Of a stretch of DNA of 64,000 bases, positions 7,598 through 16,912 are shown in pieces. The notes beneath the pieces are model-generated. The model had not been told where the DNA came from and searched no databases. It was given only the letters and a program-made list of their open reading frames with translations. Numbering within the stretch: the stretch's first letter is position 1; each line of letters begins with the position of its first letter. A program made the translations under genes and the position numbers. The stretch spans positions 1,333,001 to 1,397,000 of the forward strand of contig NZ_CP019952.1 in assembly GCF_002021815.1 (NCBI RefSeq), in the 5' to 3' direction. This stretch comes from Pseudomonas parafulva (GTDB lineage Bacteria; Pseudomonadota; Gammaproteobacteria; Pseudomonadales; Pseudomonadaceae).

Positions 7598-8430
7598 GTG
7601 GGAGCGGCCTCGTGCCGCGATGGGCCGCAAAGCGGCCCTAAGATCTAAAGCGCGCCACCAGCTCTGCGGCTCCCACAGGTGCGATTAGGCCTGTGCTTCA
7701 CGCCATGTTACCGCCTGCCTAGCACCGCATTTGAAGGCTCCCACCTCCCCGGGTGGGAGCGGCCTCGCGCCGCGATGGGCCGCAAAGCGGCCCCAAGATC
7801 TAAGGCGCGCCACCAGCTCTGCGGCTCCCACAGGTGCGATTAGGCCTGTGCTTCACGCCATGTTACCGCCTGCCTAGCACCGCATTTGAAGGCTCCCACC
7901 TCCCCGGGTGGGAGCGGCCTCGTGCCGCGATGGGCCGCAAAGCGGCCCCAAGATCTAAAGCGCGCCACCAGCTCTGCGGCTCCCACAGGTGCGATTAGGC
8001 CTGTGCTTCACGCCATGTTACCGCCTGCCTAGCACCGCATTTGAAGGCTCCCACCTCCCCGGGTGGGAGCGGCCTCGCGCCGCGATGGGCCGCAAAGCGG
8101 CCCCAAGATCTAAAGCGCGCCACCAGCTCTGCGGCTCCCACAGGTGCGAGTAGGCCTGTGCTTCACGCCATGTTACCGCCTGCCTAGCACCGCATTTGAA
8201 GGCTCCCACCTCCCCGGGTGGGAGCGGCCTCGTGCCGCGATGGGCCGCAAAGCGGCCCCAAGATCTAAAGCGCGCCACCAGCTCTGCGGCTCCCACAGGT
8301 GCGATTAGGCCTGTGCTTCACGCCATGTTACCGCCTGCCTAGCACCGCATTTGAAGGCTCCCACCTCCCCGGGTGGGAGCGGCCTCGCGCCGCGATGGGC
8401 CGCAAAGCGGCCCCAAGACCTAAAGCGCGC
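7598..8430. repeat. Tandem array of 155-bp REP-containing repeats
   Basis: Near-identical units begin at 7598, 7753, 7908, 8063, 8218 and 8373, an exact 155-bp period with five full units and a sixth broken after about 58 bp. Each unit has a REP palindrome ('gtgggagcggcctcg' ... 'gggccgcaaagcggcccc'), a middle 'agatctaaagcgcgccacc', an inverted 'ggctcccacaggtgcga', and a tail 'gcctgcctagcaccgcattt'. Units 1, 3 and 5 read 'cctcgtgcc' and units 2, 4 and 6 'cctcgcgcc', so the higher-order unit is a 310-bp dimer. A partial copy lies left of the IS. Reading frames inside the array repeat with the DNA period and are not genes. Confidence 0.95.
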
Positions 8431-8784
8431 CCACCATCCCTGTGACTCTTACCCCGGTAGGGTATCCAGCACCCCCGCATTCAGCACCACATCACACACC
8501 CTAACCCTCAAGCGACTACCCCGACCCTCTTGTCAGACTCAGCCCCCCAGCACGTCAGCCCCATTTCCCACTAATCACCTCTCCCCCAATGAACCCTGCT
8601 ACACCTCACCAAACCAACCGACCCCACCTCTGCAGCCTCCCCCCACCCTAAGCCCATCCCCGACCAATCCAGTAACCATTACCCCACCCCAAACCCTGTC
8701 CCACCCCCCACCTCCAGCGTTAGGGTTAACCCCGCAGCCCAAGGAATAGGCTGCCAGAAATGACCAATCCTAGGAGTCTTCATC
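8431..8784. other. Non-coding C-rich, G-poor tract upstream of comEA
   Basis: About 350 bp without a credible gene. From roughly 8500 to 8735 the + strand is mostly C, A and T with very few G ('cctccccccaccctaagccc', 'ccaccccccacctccagcg'), a strong strand asymmetry unlike the surrounding coding DNA. An open frame crossing it encodes only Pro/Thr/Ser-rich low-complexity sequence and starts inside the REP array, so I do not call it. The comEA ribosome site ('taggag') lies at the right end. Confidence 0.6.
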
Positions 8785-9120
8785 ATGCGTAAAAACCTGC
8801 TCACCGCGCTGCTGCTCCCACTCGTCGCCAGCCTTTCGTTCACCGTAAACGCAGCACCCTCCAATACCACGACAATGGTCGAACCCATGGCGATGGTCGC
8901 CCAGGCAAGCCAGCAAGCCACCCCGCTGGTTGACCTCAACAGCGCAGATGCCCTGACCCTCCAGAAAGAACTCAACGGCATCGGCAAAACCAAGGCCGAG
9001 GCAATCGTCGCCTACCGCGAAGCCCACGGCCCCTTCGGATCAGTCGATGAATTGCTCGAGATAAAAGGCATCGGCAATGCGCTGCTGGAACGCAATCGCG
9101 ACAAGCTGAAAGTGCAATAA
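8785..9120 (+). CDS. ComEA-like helix-hairpin-helix protein
   Basis: This 111-residue exported protein begins with a signal peptide (charged 'MRKN', hydrophobic 5-20, 'VNA' cleavage near 23). After a low-complexity linker the C-terminal 60 residues form a double helix-hairpin-helix of the ComEA type: 'VDLNSADALTLQKELNGIGKTKAEAI' region, then 'ELLEIKGIGNALLERNRDKL'. ComEA proteins bind double-stranded DNA in the periplasm during natural transformation. This short form lacks a membrane anchor, and in Pseudomonas it is found next to wbpM. Here the IS and repeat array separate the two. A 'taggag' site precedes the ATG. Confidence 0.88.
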   Translation: MRKNLLTALLLPLVASLSFTVNAAPSNTTTMVEPMAMVAQASQQATPLVDLNSADALTLQKELNGIGKTKAEAIVAYREAHGPFGSVDELLEIKGIGNALLERNRDKLKVQ

Positions 9121-9130
9121 GCACAGAGGG

Positions 9131-9152
9131 GCGGGCCTATCGACAGGCCCGC
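9131..9152. terminator. Bidirectional terminator-like hairpin between comEA and the DUF2897 gene
   Basis: An 8-bp perfect stem ('gcgggcct' / 'aggcccgc') with a 6-base loop lies between two convergent genes, 10 bp after the comEA stop. There is no strong U-run. Confidence 0.6.
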
Positions 9153-9176
9153 TCATTGAAAGGGCGTTGACCGCAC

Positions 9177-9344
9177 TCAGCGGTCTTGAGCATCCCGGGC
9201 ATCAGCCTCGGCATTGCGTTCATGGACCTTGCGCAACTGCTCGTCAGTCAACGGCAGCTTCTTGGCCGTGTCGCGCAGCATCATCAAACCGCCGACGATC
9301 GAGCCAATGGCAACGATGAGTATCAGCCAGGCATACCAAGGCAT
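9177..9344 (-). CDS. DUF2897-type small membrane protein
   Basis: A 55-residue protein beginning '[20 protein letters not shown]', so residues 3-24 form a single membrane helix, followed by a charged cytoplasmic tail ('[20 protein letters not shown]'). I chose the ATG at 9344 because 'aggagaagg' stands just upstream; the frame is open further but without a site. It matches my memory of the short DUF2897 family of gammaproteobacteria, whose function is unknown. It converges with comEA and diverges from pyrF. Confidence 0.75.
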   Translation of the reverse strand: MPWYAWLILIVAIGSIVGGLMMLRDTAKKLPLTDEQLRKVHERNAEADARDAQDR

Positions 9345-9557
9345 TTTCCTTCTCCTGTTGCGAGTGTAAGCGGCTTGCTTACCTGTTTTGAGCCAGGCGC
9401 CGCTTCGTTGGTTCAATGGTACAGCGCCTCATCCCGGCCCAGCACCCAACGCCCACATCCTGGCTCACCGTCCGACCAATTCCTCAGCCAGCAGCCCCCA
9501 GCCTGCGTCACATCGTTTACAATGCGCGCCGTTTCCGACTTGCCAAGAGACCCTGCC

Positions 9558-10259
<702 letters not shown>

Positions 10260-10267
10260 GCCTGAAC

Positions 10268-10316
10268 CGCACGCCTGTCAGGCTCCGGTATTGAATCGGA
10301 ACCTGATAGGCGTGCG
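10268..10316. terminator. Bidirectional terminator hairpin after pyrF
   Basis: A long imperfect stem ('cgcacgcctgtcaggctccg' against 'cggaacctgataggcgtgcg', about 18 of 20 paired) lies between the convergent pyrF and oxidoreductase genes. Confidence 0.75.
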
Positions 10317-10328
10317 TCTAGTGCGTCA

Positions 10329-11330
10329 TTACACCTTCAACACCAGCTTGCCAAAGTTTTGCCCGTTGAACAGTTTCAACAGGGTGTCTGGGAAGGTTTC
10401 CAGGCCGTCCACCACGTCTTCCTTGCTCTTGACCTGCCCATTGGCCAGCCAGCCGGCCATTTCTTTGGCCGCTTTGCCGTAATCCTTGGCGTGGTCCATC
10501 ACCACGAAGCCTTCCATGCGCGCACGGTTGACCAGCAGCGCCAGGTAGTTGGCCGGGCCTTTGACCGCTTCCTTGTTGTTGTACTGGCTGATCGCGCCAC
10601 AGATCACGATGCGCGCCTTGAAGTTGATGCGCGTCAGCACCGCATCCAGGATCTCGCCCCCAACGTTGTCAAAGTACACGTCCACACCTTTCGGGCATTC
10701 GCGCTTAAGGCCCGCCTGTACGTCCTCGGCCTTGTAGTCGATGACGCCGTCAAAGCCCAGTTCATCTTTCAGGTACTGGCATTTCTCGGCACCGCCAGCG
10801 ATACCCACGACGCGGCAGCCCTTGATCTTGGCAATCTGCCCGGCAATGCTGCCCACCGCCCCCGCGGCGCCGGAGATCACCACGGTGTCGCCGGCTTTGG
10901 GCTGGCCCACTTCCAGCAAGGCAAAGTACGCCGTCATGCCGGTCATGCCCAGGGCCGACAGGTAGCGGGGCAGGGGGGCAAGGCTCGGGTCGATTTTCTG
11001 CAGGTTCTGGGGCTCGCCGGTGAAGTAGTCCTGCACACCCAATGCGCCGTTCACATGGTCGCCAGGCTTGAAGTCCGGGTGGTTGGACGCAACCACTTCG
11101 CCCACGCCCAGGGCGCGCATCACCTGCCCCAAGGCAACCGGCGGGATGTAGGACTTGCCCTCGTTCATCCAGCCGCGCATGGCCGGGTCAAGGGAAAGGT
11201 ACAGGTTGCGCACCAGCACCTGCCCTTCACCGGGTTGTTCGGCAGGCACGGTCTCGAACTTGAAGTCTTCACGCGTTACCGCCCCAACCGGGCGTTTGAC
11301 GAGCAGGAAGCGGCGATTGGTCTGGGTCAT
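10329..11330 (-). CDS. NADP-dependent, zinc-independent MDR oxidoreductase (CurA/leukotriene B4 dehydrogenase type)
   Basis: This 333-residue medium-chain reductase has an N-terminal GroES-like fold ending around residue 120 and a Rossmann domain with 'VVISGAAGAVGSIAGQIAKIKG' and 'RVVGIAGGAEKC'. Zinc-binding cysteines of alcohol dehydrogenases are absent. The 'LSLDPAMRGWM' segment is typical of the LTB4 12-hydroxydehydrogenase / NADPH-dependent curcumin reductase group, which reduce alpha,beta-unsaturated ketones and aldehydes. The C-terminal 'GKLVLKV' closes the family. It is a single gene, convergent with pyrF and divergent from the SDR gene. The physiological substrate is unknown. Confidence 0.88.
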   Translation of the reverse strand: MTQTNRRFLLVKRPVGAVTREDFKFETVPAEQPGEGQVLVRNLYLSLDPAMRGWMNEGKSYIPPVALGQVMRALGVGEVVASNHPDFKPGDHVNGALGVQDYFTGEPQNLQKIDPSLAPLPRYLSALGMTGMTAYFALLEVGQPKAGDTVVISGAAGAVGSIAGQIAKIKGCRVVGIAGGAEKCQYLKDELGFDGVIDYKAEDVQAGLKRECPKGVDVYFDNVGGEILDAVLTRINFKARIVICGAISQYNNKEAVKGPANYLALLVNRARMEGFVVMDHAKDYGKAAKEMAGWLANGQVKSKEDVVDGLETFPDTLLKLFNGQNFGKLVLKV

Positions 11331-11506
11331 GACGGGTCCTTGAAGAATAGAATAGGCACAAGAGGATAAATCTACCTTGTTGATGAAAGCAGGTCCTCAA
11401 CATCACTGACAAGCATGGTCCTATAAATGTCCATGTGATGATGCTGCCGGCCTTACCAGCGGCTGGCTATGCTCGTGTGCCTCACAGGCCCTGACAGGAG
11501 CGCGGC

Positions 11507-12268
11507 ATGAGCATGAGTTTTTCGGGCCAGGTAGCACTGGTCACCGGGGGCGGGGCAGGCATCGGCCGGGCAACGGCGCTGGCCTTTGCCTGCGAGGGCC
11601 TGAAGGTGGTGGTCGCCGACCTCGATGCAGTGGGTGGCGAGGCCACGGTCGGGCAGATTCGGGCCGCTGGCGGCGAGGCGTTGTTCATCGCTTGCGATGT
11701 GACCTGTGACGACCAGGTCCGCCAACTGCACGAGCACCTGATCGCCGCCTATGGCCGCCTGGACTATGCCTTCAACAATGCGGGTATCGAGATCGAGCAG
11801 GGCAAGCTGGCCGACGGCAGCGAGGCGCAGTTTGACGCCATCATGGGCGTTAACGTCAAGGGGGTGTGGCTGTGCATGAAATATCAGCTGCCGCTGCTGC
11901 TGGCCCAGGGCGGCGGCGCTATCGTCAATACCGCCTCGGTGGCGGGGTTGGGCGCGGCGCCTAAGATGAGCATCTACAGCGCGTCCAAGCATGCCGTGAT
12001 CGGGTTGACCAAGTCGGCCGCCATCGAATATGCCCGCAAAGGCATCAGGGTCAATGCCGTGTGCCCGGCCGTGATCGATACGGACATGTTCCGCCGGGCC
12101 TATGAAGCCGACCCCCGCAAAGCCGAATTCGCGGCCGCCATGCACCCGGTAGGACGCATCGGCACCGTGGCCGAAATCGCCAGCGCGGTGTTGTACCTGT
12201 GCAGCGATGGTGCGGCGTTTACCACTGGGCATTGCCTGACGGTGGATGGAGGGGCTACGGCGATTTGA
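11507..12268 (+). CDS. Classical SDR oxidoreductase
   Basis: This 253-residue short-chain dehydrogenase has the NAD(P)-binding 'ALVTGGGAGIGRATAL' (TGxxxGxG, residues 11-20), the 'NNAG' strand and the catalytic Ser ('NTASVAG') with Tyr-x-x-x-Lys in 'IYSASKHAVIGLTKSAA'. The C-terminus ends 'CLTVDGGATAI', as in glucose/3-ketoacyl reductase-like SDRs. An Asp in 'VVVADLDA' at the end of the second strand favours NAD(H). A 'caggag' site precedes the ATG, and a second in-frame ATG lies two codons later. Substrate unknown. Confidence 0.88.
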   Translation: MSMSFSGQVALVTGGGAGIGRATALAFACEGLKVVVADLDAVGGEATVGQIRAAGGEALFIACDVTCDDQVRQLHEHLIAAYGRLDYAFNNAGIEIEQGKLADGSEAQFDAIMGVNVKGVWLCMKYQLPLLLAQGGGAIVNTASVAGLGAAPKMSIYSASKHAVIGLTKSAAIEYARKGIRVNAVCPAVIDTDMFRRAYEADPRKAEFAAAMHPVGRIGTVAEIASAVLYLCSDGAAFTTGHCLTVDGGATAI

Positions 12269-12345
12269 ATGGGTGTGGCTGTGGTGGATGAAGCCCAAAG
12301 GCTGTCAGGGTCTGAGCACTCGTTCTGAACAGGCATTATCACGCT

Positions 12346-12556
12346 GACATCCTGGGGCCGCTGCGCGGCCCATCGCGGCACAAGGACCGCTCCCACAAAA
12401 GCGAAATTTACAGGCCACCGAGCCCCGTGTGCGGCCTGGCGCCGCGCTGGACGCACTCATGCAATTACCCAATCTACCAGCCCCCGCGTCCCCCCGGGTG
12501 GGAGCGGCCTTGCCGGGGCGCCGGACCGGCCGCGATGGGCCGCGCAGCGGCCCCAA
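12346..12556. repeat. Two REP palindromes in the gap after the SDR gene
   Basis: One REP ('ctggggccgctgcgcggccc' with 'accgctcccaca') lies at about 12352-12398. An opposing, longer one lies at about 12495-12556 ('gtgggagcggccttgccggg', 'ggccgcgatgggccgcgcag'). Facing copies separated by about 100 bp form a BIME-like pair. No coding capacity is seen here. Confidence 0.85.
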
Positions 12557-12720
12557 GTTCTCCGCCCCAAGCCGCAAATCTTGACCCCCTCGCGCACCTC
12601 CAGCCTGCCACCGTCATCCCCCTCCACCCACCACCGTCGTTGCCAGACAACATCCCGCCACTCATCCCTCCCTTTCACACGTAAGACGACTCCTACAAAT
12701 CCATTACCGACACCCTCATA
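12557..12720. other. Second C-rich, G-poor intergenic tract
   Basis: Immediately right of the REP pair the + strand again becomes C-rich and G-poor ('cccccctccacccaccaccg'-like composition between about 12580 and 12680). It resembles the tract at 8500-8735 in being adjacent to REP repeats. No gene is supported here. Confidence 0.5.
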
Positions 12721-12762
12721 GCTATTTGACACTATTCTGACGTCAGGCCCTTGTTCAGGGGT

Positions 12763-12776
12763 TGGCAACGTTGCCA
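12763..12776. promoter_or_regulatory. 14-bp perfect palindrome upstream of the chemoreceptor gene
   Basis: The sequence tggcaacgttgcca is its own reverse complement and ends 44 bp before the chemoreceptor ATG. It is a candidate operator for a dimeric regulator. No clear sigma70 or FliA promoter could be assigned next to it. Confidence 0.4.
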
Positions 12777-12820
12777 CCCTTGGCTATCGGGATAACCTGA
12801 CACCCACAAGGGGAATCGGC

Positions 12821-14761
12821 ATGGGCGCGAGCAAGCACGGTGTGTTGGCCAACCTGGGCATGGCCCGCAAACTCGCGCTGGGTTTCACCCTGGTGTTGCT
12901 GCTGACCCTGGCGGTGGCTGCCATCGGCATCGCGGCGTTGCACAGTGTGGGGCAGCGCTTTGACAGCCTGCGCGAGCTGGCACAATTCAACACCGACCTG
13001 TTGCGCTTGCGCCAGCACGAACAGGCATTCGCACTGCGCTCCGACATCAAACAAGCTGAAGCCTTGCGCGCCGGGTTGCAAGGGTTGCTCGAACGCGCCC
13101 GTGCACTGCCGGCCCTGGCCGCAGCCGAACCCGAGCTGGCCGCCTATGGCCAGGCATTCGAAGCATTCGTCGGCGCAGTACAGGCCAAGGAACTGGCGCT
13201 CGACACCGCCAGCTGGTCGGTCTCAAGCGTTGCCAACAACCTCGACGTGCTGCAGTCCGGCCTGGCGGATGACGGGGTGTATACCCTCAAGCAATCGCAA
13301 GGCCAGCAGGGCGGTGAGTTCCTGGAACAGGCCGCGCAGGTGGCGCAGGTCTCGCGGTTGATGCTCCAGGCCATGGATGAAGCCCGGGTACGCCTTGAGA
13401 AAAGCCGCAAGGGCGAAGACGATGTCAGCCAGGCGCGCACCGCGCAAACGGTCGAGGCTGCCAGCCTGGTGGGCCAGTTGCAGGCGGCGGTCACCGACAG
13501 TGGCTATCAGAGCGTACTCAACGAGGTAGCGGGGCACATTGGCAGCTTCTCCGAAAAACTCAATGAATACACCGACCAACTGGCCAGCGAACAAGGGCTC
13601 AAGGCGCAGTTGCAGGCCTCGGCCGAGCACGTCACCAGCCGCGTCGATCAGGCCTACCTCAGTGAAGAGCACGTGCTGCAAGGTGACCTGCAGCGCAACA
13701 CGGTGGCCATCGCCATCGCCACCGCGCTGGCCTTGCTGGTGGGCGTGCTGGCCGCCTGGCTGATCACCCGCGCCGTGGTTGGCCCGCTCAAGCACGTGAT
13801 TGCCCGTGCACAGCGCATTGCCGACGGCGAACTGGCCTTCGAACCCGTCGCGCCTCGCCGCGATGAAGTAGGACAACTGACGCAGGCCATGCAGCAGATG
13901 GCCGCAGGCCTGTCGGGCATCGTCAGCGGTTTGCAACAAGGCATCGAGCAATTGGCCGGCAACGCCCAGGCGCTGTCGGCCGTGACCGAGCAGACCAACC
14001 GCGAAGTCGGCAGCCAGAAGGAAGAGACTGAGCAAGTGGCCACGGCGATGCAACAGATGACGGCCACCGTGCACGATGTGGCGCGCAATGCCGAGGAAGC
14101 CGCGCAAGCGGCGCAGGCTGCGGACGAAAAGGTCGATTCGGGCCAGCATGTGGTGCGCCAGAGCATGCAGCGCATCGAGCAGTTGGCCGCCGCGGCCGAA
14201 ACCGCCAGCGCGAGCATTGAAAGCCTCAGCTCTGAGATCCATACCATTGGCGATGTGCTCGAAGTCATCAAGAGCGTGGCCGAGCAAACCAACCTGCTTG
14301 CCCTCAACGCGGCCATCGAAGCGGCCCGTGCCGGCGAGCAGGGGCGCGGCTTTGCGGTAGTGGCCGATGAGGTGCGTGCACTGGCCAGGCGCACGCGCCA
14401 GTCCACCGAGCAGATCGAAACCCTGGTGGCCAGCCTGCGCGGCAATGCGCAGCAGTCCGTCGCGCAGATTCGCGGCAGCACCGAGCTGGTGCGCCTGGCC
14501 GTGGCCGATGCCCTGCACACCGAAAGCGCACTGGGCAGTATTGCCGCCGCAGTATCGTTGATTCAGCAGATGAACCAGCAAATCGCTGCCGCCGCCGAAC
14601 AGCAAAGCTCGGTCGCTGAAGAAATCAGCCGCAGCGTCACCCAGATTCGTGGCAGTGCCGACCAGGCCGCACTGGCCATGCAGGACAGCGCCCGGTCCAG
14701 CGTCGAGCTGGCGCAGTTGGGCACCGACCTCAAGGGCATGGTCGGCCATTTCAGGCTGTGA
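12821..14761 (+). CDS. Methyl-accepting chemotaxis protein with large helical periplasmic sensor
   Basis: This 646-residue chemoreceptor has TM1 at about 18-42 and a periplasmic ligand-binding region of roughly 250 residues (about 43-290). The region is predicted all-helical and of the size of the HBM (helical bimodular) domain of the McpS type. TM2 lies at about 291-315. HAMP follows ('[20 protein letters not shown]'), and then the signalling domain with the hairpin tip '[21 protein letters not shown]'. A 'aggggaa' site precedes the ATG. HBM receptors of P. putida bind organic acids, but the ligand here cannot be read. There is no C-terminal CheR-binding pentapeptide (it ends 'MVGHFRL'). Confidence 0.92.
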   Translation: MGASKHGVLANLGMARKLALGFTLVLLLTLAVAAIGIAALHSVGQRFDSLRELAQFNTDLLRLRQHEQAFALRSDIKQAEALRAGLQGLLERARALPALAAAEPELAAYGQAFEAFVGAVQAKELALDTASWSVSSVANNLDVLQSGLADDGVYTLKQSQGQQGGEFLEQAAQVAQVSRLMLQAMDEARVRLEKSRKGEDDVSQARTAQTVEAASLVGQLQAAVTDSGYQSVLNEVAGHIGSFSEKLNEYTDQLASEQGLKAQLQASAEHVTSRVDQAYLSEEHVLQGDLQRNTVAIAIATALALLVGVLAAWLITRAVVGPLKHVIARAQRIADGELAFEPVAPRRDEVGQLTQAMQQMAAGLSGIVSGLQQGIEQLAGNAQALSAVTEQTNREVGSQKEETEQVATAMQQMTATVHDVARNAEEAAQAAQAADEKVDSGQHVVRQSMQRIEQLAAAAETASASIESLSSEIHTIGDVLEVIKSVAEQTNLLALNAAIEAARAGEQGRGFAVVADEVRALARRTRQSTEQIETLVASLRGNAQQSVAQIRGSTELVRLAVADALHTESALGSIAAAVSLIQQMNQQIAAAAEQQSSVAEEISRSVTQIRGSADQAALAMQDSARSSVELAQLGTDLKGMVGHFRL

Positions 14762-14773
14762 TCGGGCCAGCCT

Positions 14774-14802
14774 GGCAGGGCGCCGCCAGCGCGGCGCCTG
14801 CC
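14774..14802. terminator. Terminator-like hairpin between convergent MCP and benE
   Basis: A G+C-rich stem 'ggcaggg(c)gccgc' / 'gcggcgcctgcc' with a short loop, 12 bp after the MCP stop and 13 bp from the end of benE. It probably serves both genes. Confidence 0.6.
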
Positions 14803-14815
14803 ATCGGCGGTTGTC

Positions 14816-16006
14816 TTACGCTTTGCGTGGGTTGAGGATCAGCAGGGCCAGTACACCGGCCACAATGCCCCAGAAGGCCGAACCGATTGAGAACAGCGTC
14901 AGCCCCGAGGCCGTGACCATGAAAGTGATGACGGCCGCTTCACGCTCGCGTGCTTCACTCATGGCTACCGTCAGGCCATTCATGATCGAACCAAACAGGG
15001 CCAGGGCCGCGATCGACAGCACCAGTTCCTTGGGCAAGGCCGCGAACAACGCCGCCAGCGTCGCCCCGAACACGCCGGCAACTCCGTAGAACACGCCGCA
15101 CCATACGGCCGCGGTGTAGCGCTTGCTTGGGTCTTCGTGGGCATGCGGCCCGGTGCAGATGGCCGCGCTGATGGCAGCCAGGTTCACCCCGTGCGAGCCA
15201 AACGGGGCCAGCAGCAACGAAGCCAGGCCGGTGGCTGAAATCAATGGAGAGGCCGGTACCTGGTAGCCGTCAGCCCGCAGCACGGCAATGCCCGGCATGT
15301 TCTGCGAGGTCATTGCCACCACAAACAGCGGAATGCCGATGCTGATGGTGGCTGCCAGCGAAAAGTGCGGCGTGGTCCACACCGGCGTTGCCATTTCCAG
15401 CGCGAAGCCACTGAAGTCCAGCAGCCCCAGGGCGCCGGACAGGGCCGTGCCCACCAGCAGCGCGGCCAGTACGCAGTAGCGCGGTGACAGGCGCTTGACC
15501 AGCAGATAGCTGAAGAACATGCCCAGCACCAGCAAGGTACGGTGCTGGGCGGCGACGAAGATCTCGCTGCCGATCTTGAACAGAATGCCGGCCAGCAGCG
15601 CCGATGCCAGCGAGGCAGGAATACGCTTGATCAGGCGCTCGAAGCTGCCGGTCAGCCCACAGACCAGCACCAGCGCTGCACAGGTGATGTAGGCGCCGAT
15701 GGCCTCCCCGTAGCTCACCCCGCCAAGGCTCGTGATCAGCAGCGCCGCGCCGGGCGTGGACCAGGCCACCGTCACGGGCGTGCGGTAGCGCAGGGACAGG
15801 CCGATGCTGCAGACCGCCATGCCGATCGACAGCGCCCAGATCCACGAGGATATCTGCGCAGTGGTCAGGCCAGCCGCTTGCCCGGCCTGAAACATCAGCA
15901 CCAGCGAGGAGGTGTAGCCGGTGAGCATGGCGATGAAGCCTGCGACCACCGCCGAGGGCGAGGTATCTGCCAGGGGGCGAAGGCGAGCGGAGGTGGCATC
16001 GGTCAT
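14816..16006 (-). CDS. BenE-family benzoate/H+ symporter
   Basis: This 396-residue protein has about twelve hydrophobic segments. The N-terminal 'VVAGFIAMLTGYTSSLVLMF' and 'TPVTVAWSTPGAALLITSL' are characteristic of BenE transporters, as is 'VAMTSQNMPGIAVLRADGY' in the middle. The family imports benzoate and related aromatic acids across the inner membrane. No ben/cat catabolic genes are adjacent, so this is probably one of several paralogues, and the substrate is inferred only at family level. The ATG at 16006 has 'aagga' upstream. The gene diverges from the GST gene across a 146-bp gap. Confidence 0.88.
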   Translation of the reverse strand: MTDATSARLRPLADTSPSAVVAGFIAMLTGYTSSLVLMFQAGQAAGLTTAQISSWIWALSIGMAVCSIGLSLRYRTPVTVAWSTPGAALLITSLGGVSYGEAIGAYITCAALVLVCGLTGSFERLIKRIPASLASALLAGILFKIGSEIFVAAQHRTLLVLGMFFSYLLVKRLSPRYCVLAALLVGTALSGALGLLDFSGFALEMATPVWTTPHFSLAATISIGIPLFVVAMTSQNMPGIAVLRADGYQVPASPLISATGLASLLLAPFGSHGVNLAAISAAICTGPHAHEDPSKRYTAAVWCGVFYGVAGVFGATLAALFAALPKELVLSIAALALFGSIMNGLTVAMSEAREREAAVITFMVTASGLTLFSIGSAFWGIVAGVLALLILNPRKA

Positions 16007-16152
16007 GAAAAAATCCTTGTAAGGGTATACGCCGTGGTTATCAGACTAACGCCAGGCGAGGTGACAGCAGCGATACAGCGATCATTGCTTTTAACCGTAC
16101 AGTCGTTAACTATCAGGCGCTCTGGTATGACGGCATTGCAGGGGTAGGGGTG

Positions 16153-16755
16153 ATGTACAAGGTTTACGGCGATTATCAATCGGGTAACTGCTACAAGGTC
16201 AAGTTGATGCTCAGCCTGTTGGAGCGGCCTTATGAGTGGCACCCGGTGGACATCCTCAAGGGCGAGACCGAGACGCCCGAGTTCCTGGCCATGAACCCCA
16301 ACGGCAAGGTGCCGGTGTTGCAGCTCGAGGACGGCAATTACCTGTGGGAATCCAATGCCATCCTTAACTACCTGGCCGACGGCAGCGAGTTCCTGCCAGC
16401 CGAGCCGCGCCTGCGCACCCAGGTGCTGCAGTGGCAGTTCTTCGAACAATACAGCCATGAGCCGTATATCGCCGTGGCCCGCTTCATTCAGTTCTATCTG
16501 GGGCTACCGGATGATCGCGTCGAGGAGTACCGCAAGTTGCACAAGGGCGGCTACAAGGCGCTGCGTGTGATGGAGCGGCAGTTGCTGGTGACCCCGTATC
16601 TGGTGGGTGACCAGTATTCCATTGCCGATGTGGCGTTGTATGCCTACACCCATGTGGCGCAGCAAGGCGGTTTCGACCTGACGGATTACCCGGCCGTGCG
16701 CGCCTGGCTGGAGCGGGTGAGCAGCCATCCGCGGCATGTGCCGATGGTGGGGTGA
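16153..16755 (+). CDS. Glutathione S-transferase
   Basis: This 200-residue cytosolic GST has a thioredoxin-like N-terminal domain ('YQSGNCYKVKLMLSLL' with Ser/Cys near the glutathione site, 'NPNGKVPVLQLEDG' with the cis-Pro, 'LWESNAILNYLAD' gamma-glutamyl site). An all-helical C-terminal domain contains the N-capping 'YSIADVALYAYTHVA'. It begins at ATG 16153; a GTG one codon earlier is also possible. Such GSTs conjugate or reduce electrophiles. It is divergent from the BenE transporter, but nothing links them functionally. Confidence 0.9.
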   Translation: MYKVYGDYQSGNCYKVKLMLSLLERPYEWHPVDILKGETETPEFLAMNPNGKVPVLQLEDGNYLWESNAILNYLADGSEFLPAEPRLRTQVLQWQFFEQYSHEPYIAVARFIQFYLGLPDDRVEEYRKLHKGGYKALRVMERQLLVTPYLVGDQYSIADVALYAYTHVAQQGGFDLTDYPAVRAWLERVSSHPRHVPMVG

Positions 16756-16765
16756 GCCACGAGGT

Positions 16766-16897
16766 CCGGGAGCGGCCTTGCCGGGGCGCCGGACCGGCCG
16801 CGATGGGGCGCGTAGCGGCCCCCGGCAATATGAGTTGCGGAGCTGAAATCCTGGGGCTGCTGCGCAGCCCATCGCGGCACGAGGCCGCTCCTACACG
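16766..16897. repeat. REP pair (BIME) after the GST gene
   Basis: Two facing REP palindromes: 'cgggagcggccttgccgggg' with 'gcgatggggcgcgtagcggc' on the left, and 'ctggggctgctgcgcagccc' with 'gaggccgctcctaca' on the right. They fill the whole gap between convergent genes. Confidence 0.88.
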
Positions 16898-16912
16898 ATC
16901 TCGCTCAGTGAC

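Noticed and set aside
8018..8296. 92-residue minus-strand frame inside the repeat array
   Set aside because: The protein simply repeats with the 155-bp DNA period; it is a by-product of the tandem array.
8351..8749. 132-residue Pro/Thr/Ser-rich open frame across the end of the repeat array and the C-rich tract
   Set aside because: It starts inside a REP unit, has low-complexity composition caused by the base skew, and lacks a ribosome site or recognisable domain.
12726..12754. TTGACA upstream of the chemoreceptor as a sigma70 -35
   Set aside because: No acceptable -10 at 16-18 bp spacing (the position reads ccttgt), so no promoter was called.
16091..16110. ttaac...gttaa inverted pair between benE and the GST gene
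   Set aside because: Only five bases pair on each side and the core is asymmetric; too weak to call an operator without conservation data.
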